From: Verrucomicrobiales bacterium
Lineage (GTDB): Bacteria > Verrucomicrobiota > Verrucomicrobiia > Verrucomicrobiales > DEV007
Assembly: GCA_013003335.1 (NCBI GenBank)
Contig: JABDJT010000530.1
Location: 1-12,347, forward strand
Reading direction: 5' to 3'
Length of the DNA: 12,347 bases
Position numbers and translations under genes: made by a program. The notes under the pieces were generated by a model, which was not told the DNA's origin, searched no databases, and saw only the letters and a list, made by a program, of their open reading frames with translations. Shown here piece after piece: positions 1 to 6,530 of this stretch (positions are counted from its first letter, which is position 1; each line of letters starts with the position of its first letter).

Positions 1-1
1 G

Positions 2-700
2 GTCGAGTGGTTCGGAGATTTCGGGATGTGGAAACTGAATCCGTTCGTGATTCATGACGGTTTGATTCATTCGCGGGTTTGCGACGACCTGGTCGGTTGC
101 TGTGCGATTCTTGCGCTGTTGATGGACCTCTCGAAACGCGGCGTAACCGCGAATTTTTACGGCATTTTCACCCGGGCGGAAGAAGTCGGGTTTATGGGGG
201 CAGTAAAAATGGCGAAAGACTGGTGGCTTCCGGAAGGGGTCCGGTTTGTATCTCTCGAAACGAGCGCTCCGAGGGGTGGCGCGGAAATGGGCAAGGGCCC
301 GGTGATTCGTGTCGGCGACAAGATGAGCGTGTTTGATGACGCGGTGACGGCCGAATTGATTGATGCGGCGGCCGCCGAAAAAATTCCAGCTCAAAGATGC
401 CTGCTGGATGGTGGATCGTGCGAAGCCACGGCTATGAATCTTTACGGCATTCCCGCTGCCGGAATGTCCGTCTTGCTGGGGAACTATCACAACTGTCCGC
501 CCGATCGTGGAATAGCGGAAGAATTTGTTTCGCTCGCCGACGTGAAAGGGATGATCAAATTGATCACCGCCACGGTCGAGCGGATGGCTTCGGGCGGGAA
601 ACGGGAATCTGCGAAGGCTGCCATGAAGAAGCGGATCGAAAAACGGATGCGGGAGCATGAAAAATATGACCGGGCTTCCAAATCGAGCTGGAAGGAATAA
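2..700 (+). CDS. M42-like zinc metallopeptidase, C-terminal part (5' truncated)
   Basis: The reading frame is open back to base 2, so the gene starts outside the window; the ATG at 26 is probably internal. The visible part matches the catalytic half of co-catalytic metallo-aminopeptidases of the M42 / M20-like clan. Counting from the codon at base 26, CDDLVGC carries the likely bridging-metal Asp (D20), RAEEVGFMGA the general-base and metal-ligand Glu pair (E52/E53), SLETS an acidic ligand (E78), and LGNYHN the final His ligand (H155). The order and spacing fit the family. Such enzymes remove N-terminal residues from peptides in the cytoplasm; the substrate cannot be read from sequence. The last 35 or so residues form a Lys/Arg/Glu-rich tail that is probably helical. 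leuS follows after 87 bp. The fold is quite certain; M42 versus a related M20/M28 branch is less so. Confidence 0.82.
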   Translation, partial: VEWFGDFGMWKLNPFVIHDGLIHSRVCDDLVGCCAILALLMDLSKRGVTANFYGIFTRAEEVGFMGAVKMAKDWWLPEGVRFVSLETSAPRGGAEMGKGPVIRVGDKMSVFDDAVTAELIDAAAAEKIPAQRCLLDGGSCEATAMNLYGIPAAGMSVLLGNYHNCPPDRGIAEEFVSLADVKGMIKLITATVERMASGGKRESAKAAMKKRIEKRMREHEKYDRASKSSWKE

Positions 701-787
701 CTTTCGCGATTTCTCCGATTCCGCGTGGAGTGATCTTGCCACTGAGCCCTTTCCCGTTACCTTCACGGCCATCCAAATTTTCTGAAA

Positions 788-3337
788 ATGGCCGCTGAGC
801 GACGCAAACAATTTCCTTTCGACGTGTTCGAGCCAAAATGGCAGGAGCACTGGGACACGCAAAAAACCTTTTCGGTTCCGAATCCGGGCGATTCGTGTTT
901 TGACCCGGAAAAACCGAAGTTTTACGCGCTCGATATGTTCCCCTATCCAAGCGGCGCGGGCCTTCACGTGGGCCATCCGGAAGGCTACACCGCCACCGAT
1001 ATCGTGACCCGATACAAGCGAATGAAGGGTTTCAACGTGTTGCACCCGATGGGCTGGGATGCGTTTGGATTGCCCGCCGAAGAGCACGCCCGCAAAACCG
1101 GCGAGCATCCGCGGATCAACACGGAAAACAACGTGAACAATTTCCGTCGGCAGCTGAAAAGTCTCGGCTTCGCCTACGATTGGGAACGCGAGGTCAACAC
1201 GACCGACCCCAATTACGTGCGCTGGACGCAGTGGATTTTTCTGCAGTTGTATCACTCCTATTTTTGCGAAGAGGAACAGAAAGCGAAACCGGTTTCCGAC
1301 CTGGAGGAAAAGGGACTCAGCCGCGAAGAGATCGACGAAAAACGCCTCGCTTACGTCGCCGAGGCTCCCGTGAACTGGTGTCCCGAACTCGGAACGGTGC
1401 TGGCGAACGAAGAGGTCGAGGAATGGCGGGAAAAAGGCCACACCGTGGAACGCCGCCCGCTGAAACAGTGGATGCTCCGAATCACAGCCTACGCGGAACG
1501 GCTCATCGACGGGCTGGAAAATCTCGATTGGCCGGAAGGCATCAAGTTGCTCCAGCGGAACTGGATCGGGCGAAGCGAAGGCGCAGAGGTGGATTTTGAA
1601 ATTGAGGGCGAGAAAGTGACCGTCTTTACAACACGGCCGGACACCCTGTTCGGCGCGACTTACATGGTTCTCGCGCCGGAGCACCCGTTGGTGGACCAGA
1701 TCACCACCGACTCACAACGTGACGCGGTCGAAGAATACAAGAAAACCTGTGCCGGAAAGTCCGATCTTGAGCGAACGGAGTTGGCAAAAGACAAAACAGG
1801 CGTTTTCACCGGCGGTCACGCCATCAATCCCGTAAACGACGAAAAAATCCCGGTTTGGATCGCCGATTACGTGATGATGAGCTACGGCACCGGGGCAATC
1901 ATGGCCGTGCCGGCCCATGACGAGAGGGATAACGAATTTGCGAAAAAATTCGAGATCCCCATCATCGAAGTGGTCCAGGCTCCGGATGAATCAGATGAGA
2001 CTTGTTTCACCGGAGACGGAACCGCCATTAACTCCGGCTTTCTCGACGGCCTCCCAACCGCGGAAGCAAAAACAAAAATCACGGAGTGGCTCGAAGAAAA
2101 GGGCCTCGGCAAGAAAACGATCAACTACAAGCTGCGCGACTGGTTGTTCTCACGCCAGCGCTACTGGGGCGAGCCGTTTCCGGTCATCTGGAAAGAGGAC
2201 GGCCATCACTACGCAATCGACGAATCGGAATTGCCGCTCCTCGCGCCCGAGCTGGAGGATTATTCCCCGAGCGGCACGCCCGATCCGATCCTTGCGAAGG
2301 CGACCGACTGGGTGAGTCTCGACAGCGGCGCGAAACGCGAAACGAACACCATGCCGCAGTGGGCCGGCTCCTGCTGGTATTACCTGCGTTACTGCGATCC
2401 GAACAACAGCAATGCCTTCATTGGCGACGATGCAGAGGAATACTGGATGGCGAAAAACTGCAAAGACGGCGGGATCGACCTGTACGTCGGCGGGGCGGAA
2501 CACGCCGTTCTGCACCTGCTCTACTCCCGGTTCTGGCACAAAGTGCTGTTCGATCTCGGCCACGTTTCCACGCCCGAGCCCTATCAGAAATACGTCGCTC
2601 AGGGGCTGATCATGGGGGAGGACGGCCAAAAAATGTCCAAGTCGCGCGGCAACGTCGTAAATCCTGATGATGTCGTCGCCGAGCATGGGGCCGATTCGCT
2701 GCGCCTGTATGAAATGTTCATGGGGCCGCTGAAAGATGTGAAGCCCTGGTCGGCGAAAGGTGTTGAAGGCGTTTACCGGTTTTTGGGCCGGGTTTGGCGG
2801 CTGGCGATGGATCAAAACCAGGAAGGTGATTGGGTGAAACGCGACCATTTCACCGATGCAGATCCTGATAAAGCCACCAACAAGGTCGTGCACGCGACGA
2901 TCAAAAAGGTGACCGAAGACATTGAGTCGATGAGTTTCAACACGGCCATCGCGCAGATGATGGTCTGCACCAATGAACTTTCCAAACTCGATGCCGTGCC
3001 GCTCAGCGCGATGTTCAATTTGCTCCAGGTTCTGAATCCATTTGCTCCTCATATCACCGAGGAATTGAACGCGATTCTCGGATGCAGTGACGGGGAATTG
3101 GCCAACCAGCCGTGGCCGGAATTCGACGAATCGATGCTCATCGAGGACGAAGTCGAAATCGTGCTGCAGGTGAACGGAAAAGTCCGCGACAAGTTGATCA
3201 TTCCGAAGAACGCCCCCAACGACGAGGTCGAAAAAATCGCAATGGAGAGCGAACGGGTTCAAAAATTCATCGAAGGATTGACCGTTCGAAAAGTCATCGT
3301 AGTCCCCGGGCGCCTCGTGAACGTGGTGGCGAACTAG
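788..3337 (+). CDS. leuS: Leucyl-tRNA synthetase (LeuRS)
   Basis: Cytoplasmic class Ia aminoacyl-tRNA synthetase that charges tRNA-Leu with leucine. The 849-residue length is typical for a bacterial LeuRS. The HIGH-type motif is HVGH (residues 60-63), preceded by the LeuRS-specific PYPSGAGL. The CP1 editing domain shows TTRPDTLFGATY (about 282-293) and GTGAIMAVPAHDERD (367-381), whose last Asp matches the editing aspartate of the family. LRDWLFSRQRYWGEPFPVIW returns to the catalytic core, WAGSCWYYLRY follows, and KMSKS is at 615-619. The C-terminal VLQVNGKVRDKL is typical of the family. The segment before EAPVNWCPELGTVLANEEV has an extra charged stretch of about 30 residues, and the usual zinc-ribbon cysteines are replaced by GHTVERRPLKQW. 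The ATG at 788 gives the normal N-terminus; no clear Shine-Dalgarno precedes it. All catalytic motifs are intact. Confidence 0.98.
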   Translation: MAAERRKQFPFDVFEPKWQEHWDTQKTFSVPNPGDSCFDPEKPKFYALDMFPYPSGAGLHVGHPEGYTATDIVTRYKRMKGFNVLHPMGWDAFGLPAEEHARKTGEHPRINTENNVNNFRRQLKSLGFAYDWEREVNTTDPNYVRWTQWIFLQLYHSYFCEEEQKAKPVSDLEEKGLSREEIDEKRLAYVAEAPVNWCPELGTVLANEEVEEWREKGHTVERRPLKQWMLRITAYAERLIDGLENLDWPEGIKLLQRNWIGRSEGAEVDFEIEGEKVTVFTTRPDTLFGATYMVLAPEHPLVDQITTDSQRDAVEEYKKTCAGKSDLERTELAKDKTGVFTGGHAINPVNDEKIPVWIADYVMMSYGTGAIMAVPAHDERDNEFAKKFEIPIIEVVQAPDESDETCFTGDGTAINSGFLDGLPTAEAKTKITEWLEEKGLGKKTINYKLRDWLFSRQRYWGEPFPVIWKEDGHHYAIDESELPLLAPELEDYSPSGTPDPILAKATDWVSLDSGAKRETNTMPQWAGSCWYYLRYCDPNNSNAFIGDDAEEYWMAKNCKDGGIDLYVGGAEHAVLHLLYSRFWHKVLFDLGHVSTPEPYQKYVAQGLIMGEDGQKMSKSRGNVVNPDDVVAEHGADSLRLYEMFMGPLKDVKPWSAKGVEGVYRFLGRVWRLAMDQNQEGDWVKRDHFTDADPDKATNKVVHATIKKVTEDIESMSFNTAIAQMMVCTNELSKLDAVPLSAMFNLLQVLNPFAPHITEELNAILGCSDGELANQPWPEFDESMLIEDEVEIVLQVNGKVRDKLIIPKNAPNDEVEKIAMESERVQKFIEGLTVRKVIVVPGRLVNVVAN

Positions 3338-3347
3338 CGCTGGTTCA

Positions 3348-3390
3348 CGATCCAACAGGGTCTGTTCGATGAACCAACCCTGTTGATTCG
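3348..3390 (-). repeat. 43-nt palindromic repeat, copy 1 (inverted relative to copy 2)
   Basis: Read on the minus strand, this 43-nt block aligns without gaps to 11771-11813 on the plus strand with 37 of 43 positions identical. It contains a perfect 9-bp inverted repeat, CAACAGGGT (3353-3361) and ACCCTGTTG (3377-3385), around a 15-nt loop, with outer CGA/TCG pairs beyond two mismatches. It begins 10 nt after the leuS stop codon, so the hairpin would form at the end of the leuS mRNA. No T-run follows, so it is not a standard intrinsic terminator. A dispersed REP-like element is the simplest reading. Confidence 0.8.
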
Positions 3391-3424
3391 TTTCCGGAGA
3401 AATCTTGCCGTTTGGCGCAAGCCG

Positions 3425-3441
3425 GATAGCCTTCGGGCATC
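3425..3441 (+). other. UUCG-tetraloop hairpin before the redox-protein start
   Basis: GAT(A)GCC-TTCG-GGCATC folds into six base pairs with one bulged A, capped by a stable UUCG loop. It ends 15 nt before the TTG start at 3457, just upstream of the weak GAAG ribosome-binding site. It could affect translation or mRNA stability of the operon. The short stem may also be a chance occurrence. Confidence 0.3.
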
Positions 3442-3456
3442 GATACGAAGACGGCA

Positions 3457-4683
3457 TTGATTCAGATTTACCGCCTTGCGGTGATCGCGTTGATCGCGTG
3501 GCTGATTCGCGATCACCACACTCGACTCCGGGTGCAGGGGGATCGCCCGATCACTGCCCATGAGGTGCGGGATTTTCTGCCGGAAACTCATAAGCTGAAA
3601 CCGGACCCCGGTCCCAGGGCAGGGCTGATTGCATTCGACAAAGCGGGCAATCGAATCGGTTATGCGGCGCGGACGATGCCGCATTCCAAACAAATCATCG
3701 GTTACTCCGGCCCGACCGATGGGCTGATCGTGTTGGATTCCGACGACAAGGTACTGGGCGTGAAAATCCGGCACAGCTACGATACACCGAGCCATGTCGA
3801 AGATGTCCGGCTGGAGTTGCTATTCATGGAGTCCTGGAATGGCCGGACGTGGGATGAAATCGCAGCGATCACCGATCTCGCGAAAGAGGAAATTTGGGCC
3901 GTTTCCGGAGCAACCCGAACCAGTGAGGCCCTGGCTGAAAGCATCTCCTACCGAATGCGCGTCGGGACGGAAAATTCGAATCGTTCTTCGGTATTCGGCT
4001 TTCGCTGGCAGGATGCGGTTTTGATCCTGGTTTTGATTGGCGGCTGTGTTTTCGCGTTTGCCAAGTCAGAAAAGATCCAGCGCTGGCGCCTCGCCTTTTC
4101 GATCGGATCGGTCGGTATCTTTGGAATTTTGCTGGGCGATTTACTGGCTCAAAGCCTTTTGATCGGATGGGCCGAGTCGGGGATCCCGTGGCGGACAACC
4201 CCCGGGCTGGTTCTGTTTGCTGCGGCAATGTTCGTGATTCCGTGGATCACCCGGCAGCCGGTCTACTGCCAGTTCATCTGTCCGCATGGAATTCTCCAAC
4301 GCTGGATGATGAAACTGCGCCCTCAAAAATGGCGCGTCCGTTTAGGAGAAGACCGGAAATGGGTGGCGCGGCTGATTCCGGTTTTTCTTCTGGGCCTCGT
4401 GGCGCTGGTCACGTTTTTTCAGCTTCCAATTGACCTCGCCGGAATTGAGCCTTTCGACGCGTGGCTGATTCGGTCTGCCGGCCTTGCCACGATCCTGATA
4501 TTCACCGTTGGCCTTCTGGTTTCCTTTTTTATCCCGATGGCGTACTGCAAATACGGCTGCCCGACTGGACTGCTACTGGAATTCGTCCGCCGCCGATCCG
4601 GGCCCGGGGAGTTTGGCGTTCGCGACTGGACCGGTTTGGTATTCCTGATTGTCGCCCTCGGTCTTCACATTCTGTTGAAATGA
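3457..4683 (+). CDS. Membrane FMN-binding / Fe-S protein, NosR/NirI-like
   Basis: A 408-residue membrane redox protein. An N-terminal hydrophobic segment (about 4-17) is followed by an extracytoplasmic FMN-binding domain (about 65-165) with GYSGPTDGLIVLDSDDKVLG and the flavinylation-type motif SGATRTS; Thr153 is the expected site of covalent FMN attachment by ApbE. About six further hydrophobic segments follow (near 186-202, 211-235, 248-264, 303-322, 343-361, 388-407). Two CX3CP motifs, C271/C275 and C364/C368, match the paired cysteines in the membrane part of NosR/NirI-type proteins. The soluble CX2CX2CX3CP ferredoxin domain of full-length NosR is absent. The Asp usually three residues before SGAT is Trp147 here. 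Electron transfer between membrane or cytoplasmic donors and a periplasmic acceptor is inferred. The start is TTG: an in-frame stop at 3427 leaves only TTG 3457 or GTG 3481, and GAAG lies just upstream of the TTG. The stop overlaps the next start by ATGA. Confidence 0.85.
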   Translation: MIQIYRLAVIALIAWLIRDHHTRLRVQGDRPITAHEVRDFLPETHKLKPDPGPRAGLIAFDKAGNRIGYAARTMPHSKQIIGYSGPTDGLIVLDSDDKVLGVKIRHSYDTPSHVEDVRLELLFMESWNGRTWDEIAAITDLAKEEIWAVSGATRTSEALAESISYRMRVGTENSNRSSVFGFRWQDAVLILVLIGGCVFAFAKSEKIQRWRLAFSIGSVGIFGILLGDLLAQSLLIGWAESGIPWRTTPGLVLFAAAMFVIPWITRQPVYCQFICPHGILQRWMMKLRPQKWRVRLGEDRKWVARLIPVFLLGLVALVTFFQLPIDLAGIEPFDAWLIRSAGLATILIFTVGLLVSFFIPMAYCKYGCPTGLLLEFVRRRSGPGEFGVRDWTGLVFLIVALGLHILLK

Positions 4684-5078
4684 TTACACGAATCGCCGGA
4701 ATCCTGCTGTTACTCACTGTGTCCCTGGGAATCTTATTTCCCGCCTTCGCGGAGCGGAGACTTGATTCAGAGGTGAAACAGTTGCTCCTGGAAGTGCAAA
4801 CCGCACTGCAAAACTACCATGTGAAAGAGGAGCTTTATCCTAAATCAAAAATGAGCGGCGCCGGACTGATCAATTTACTGGTTGAAACCGGACACCTGGA
4901 TTCGCCTCCGCAAAACCCATGGACCCGGCAGATTTACCAGGTTCCGGACGATCCCAACGATTATCTGGAATATGAAACCGACGAATTTGCCGAAACCTAT
5001 ACTCTGATCGCACGCCGAACTGGCTCTGATGATGTCCATCATATCCTCGACAGCACGGAACATCATTCGCTTGAATAA
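4680..5078 (+). CDS. Small exported protein, GspG/pseudopilin-like core (function unknown)
   Basis: 132 residues from the ATG at 4680, which overlaps the upstream TGA as ATGA and suggests translational coupling. The frame is open further upstream, but only this start gives a sensible N-terminus: MITR, a hydrophobic stretch to about residue 20, then PAFA-ERR, a plausible signal peptidase I site near residue 24. The mature part begins with an amphipathic helix (about 28-50) leading into ELYP, GLINLLVETGHL and NPWTRQIYQ, then an acidic Tyr-rich region ending TYTLIARR. The order helix, LYP, GL..LV, NPW..Y recalls the C-terminal core of type II secretion pseudopilin GspG. The prepilin cleavage motif (GFTLIE type) is missing, so if the fold is right it is a secreted or membrane-anchored relative, not a processed pilin. 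The C-terminus is rich in His and acidic residues. I do not recognise the gene. Confidence 0.72.
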   Translation: MITRIAGILLLLTVSLGILFPAFAERRLDSEVKQLLLEVQTALQNYHVKEELYPKSKMSGAGLINLLVETGHLDSPPQNPWTRQIYQVPDDPNDYLEYETDEFAETYTLIARRTGSDDVHHILDSTEHHSLE

Positions 5079-5082
5079 GGCC

Positions 5083-6507
5083 ATGATACGCACCCTGATC
5101 CTTGCCGGCCTCGTTTTTTGCGGCCCGATTTTTGCCCAGCAATCCGCTGATGAGATCAAGGCGGCGATGAAGAGTGCCGCGGAGTTTTACAGGGGAAAGA
5201 TCGCGCGGAACGGCGGCTATGTGTATTACACCTCGCCCGACTACTCGAAGCGTCTCGGTGAAGGGGTCGCCGCAGGAGATCAGATCTGGGTGCAACCTCC
5301 CGGAACGCCGTCTGTGGGATTGGCCTACCTGAAGGCGTTCCAGGCGACAGGCGACAAGTTTTACCTCGATTCGGCGGTGGAAACAGCAGAAGCGCTGATT
5401 TACGGGCAACTGGAATCGGGTGCGTGGACAAATTCCATTTCGTTCGATCCTTCCAGTGGCCGGACGGCCCAGTACCGCAACGGGAAAGGAAAGGGACGAA
5501 ACTTTTCCACCCTGGACGACGGCATTTCGCAGGAGGCAATTCAATTTCTAGCGAGACTGGACAAGGAAACCCGCTTTCAAAACCAGGCCGTGCACGAAGC
5601 CGCGAAAGTAGCACTCGACGCGCTTTTGAATGCGCAATTTCCGAACGGAGCTTTTCCGCAGGGCTGGGACGAGACTCCGGCCAACCCAGGCGGCAAGCCG
5701 GTCGATTTGGAGGCCGGTTTTCCTGAGTATGACTGGAAAACGGAGGGCCGGATCAAGGAATACTGGGACATGTATACCCTGAATGATGATCTCGCCCTCA
5801 CTGTTTCGGAGACGCTTCTGGTCGCGCATAAAGCCTATGGCGAAGACCGGTTTGCCAACTCCCTGAAACAATTTGGCGATTTCTTGATCCGGGCGCAAAT
5901 GCCGGAACCGCAGCCGGGTTGGGCCCAGCAATACAATTACGACATGAAGCCGATCTGGGCCCGGAAATTTGAGCCGGCTGCCATGTCGGGCCGCGAAACG
6001 GAGGGGGTCATTGTGACCCTGATGCGGATCGCGGTGGAGTTTCGCGATAAGAAATACCTCGAACCGATCCCAAAGGCGCTGCAATGGCTGAAGCGGTCAG
6101 AGTTGCCGGAAGAGAAATTTGCGCGCTACTACGAACTCATCACCAACCAACCGCTTTACATGGAACGTCAAGGCAAGGTGTACACGCTGACTCACGATGA
6201 CTCGAATTTGCCCAGCCACTACGGTTGGAAGACCGACTCCAGGTTGCGGTCAATTGGAGCCGCCTACAGGGAAGTGATGCAATCCGGTAAACTGCCGCCC
6301 ATCGAAAAGATTTTGCCTCCCCAAAAGCCGGACCCGACGGTTGCTGACGTTCTGTCTTCGCTCGATTCCGAAGGGCGCTGGGTCTCGACTTTTCAGGGCG
6401 AGCCACTCGTGGGGCAGCCAAAATTTCAGCCTGGAGAAAAGTATATCGACAGCGCGGTTTTCAGTCGGAATCTCGGGATTTTGAGCGATGCGCTCTCTGC
6501 CGATTGA
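5083..6507 (+). CDS. Exported Pec_lyase-family protein (PL10 / PelA-like)
   Basis: 474 residues from the ATG at 5083. This start directly precedes a clean signal peptide (MIRTLILAGL...GPIFA-QQS, cleavage near residue 18), and TAAGG lies just upstream; the earlier ATG at 5029 would put 18 polar residues in front. The mature protein has a repetitive helical character with DDGISQEAIQFLARL (145-159), NAQFPNGAFPQGWDE (183-197), PQPGWAQQYNYDMKPIWARK (276-295) and FEPAAMSGRETEGVI (296-310). This pattern belongs to the Pec_lyase family (Azospirillum PelA / Pel-15E type, PL10), which cleaves polygalacturonate by calcium-dependent beta-elimination. Many proteins of this family in Planctomycetes and Verrucomicrobia are untested, so pectate is the likely but unproven substrate. 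The C-terminal 65 residues after LPPIEKILPP look like a separate extension. It is the last gene of the operon, 4 nt after the previous stop, and convergent with the kinase gene. Confidence 0.85.
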   Translation: MIRTLILAGLVFCGPIFAQQSADEIKAAMKSAAEFYRGKIARNGGYVYYTSPDYSKRLGEGVAAGDQIWVQPPGTPSVGLAYLKAFQATGDKFYLDSAVETAEALIYGQLESGAWTNSISFDPSSGRTAQYRNGKGKGRNFSTLDDGISQEAIQFLARLDKETRFQNQAVHEAAKVALDALLNAQFPNGAFPQGWDETPANPGGKPVDLEAGFPEYDWKTEGRIKEYWDMYTLNDDLALTVSETLLVAHKAYGEDRFANSLKQFGDFLIRAQMPEPQPGWAQQYNYDMKPIWARKFEPAAMSGRETEGVIVTLMRIAVEFRDKKYLEPIPKALQWLKRSELPEEKFARYYELITNQPLYMERQGKVYTLTHDDSNLPSHYGWKTDSRLRSIGAAYREVMQSGKLPPIEKILPPQKPDPTVADVLSSLDSEGRWVSTFQGEPLVGQPKFQPGEKYIDSAVFSRNLGILSDALSAD

Positions 6508-6513
6508 TTCAAT

Positions 6514-6530
6514 TGACCGTCAGGCGGTCA
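6514..6530. terminator. Possible bidirectional terminator hairpin
   Basis: TGACCG-TCAGG-CGGTCA is a perfect 6-bp stem with a 5-nt loop lying between the convergent lyase and kinase genes. It overlaps the kinase stop codon (6528-6530). Its position fits a shared terminator. There is no directly adjacent T-run on either strand (TTTT occurs only 7 nt past the stem on the plus strand), so the call is weak. Confidence 0.35.

Noticed and set aside
2150..3457. 435-residue open frame on the minus strand opposite leuS
   Set aside because: It lies wholly opposite well-conserved leuS codons, has no recognisable domain, and is explained by codon bias of the sense gene.
4461..4679. Upstream extension of the small exported protein's frame
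   Set aside because: It overlaps the Fe-S membrane segment of the previous gene and would bury the signal peptide; the ATG at 4680 fits better.
5029..5082. Earlier ATG for the lyase gene
   Set aside because: It would add 18 residues before a clear signal peptide and overlap the preceding gene; the ATG at 5083 has TAAGG just upstream.
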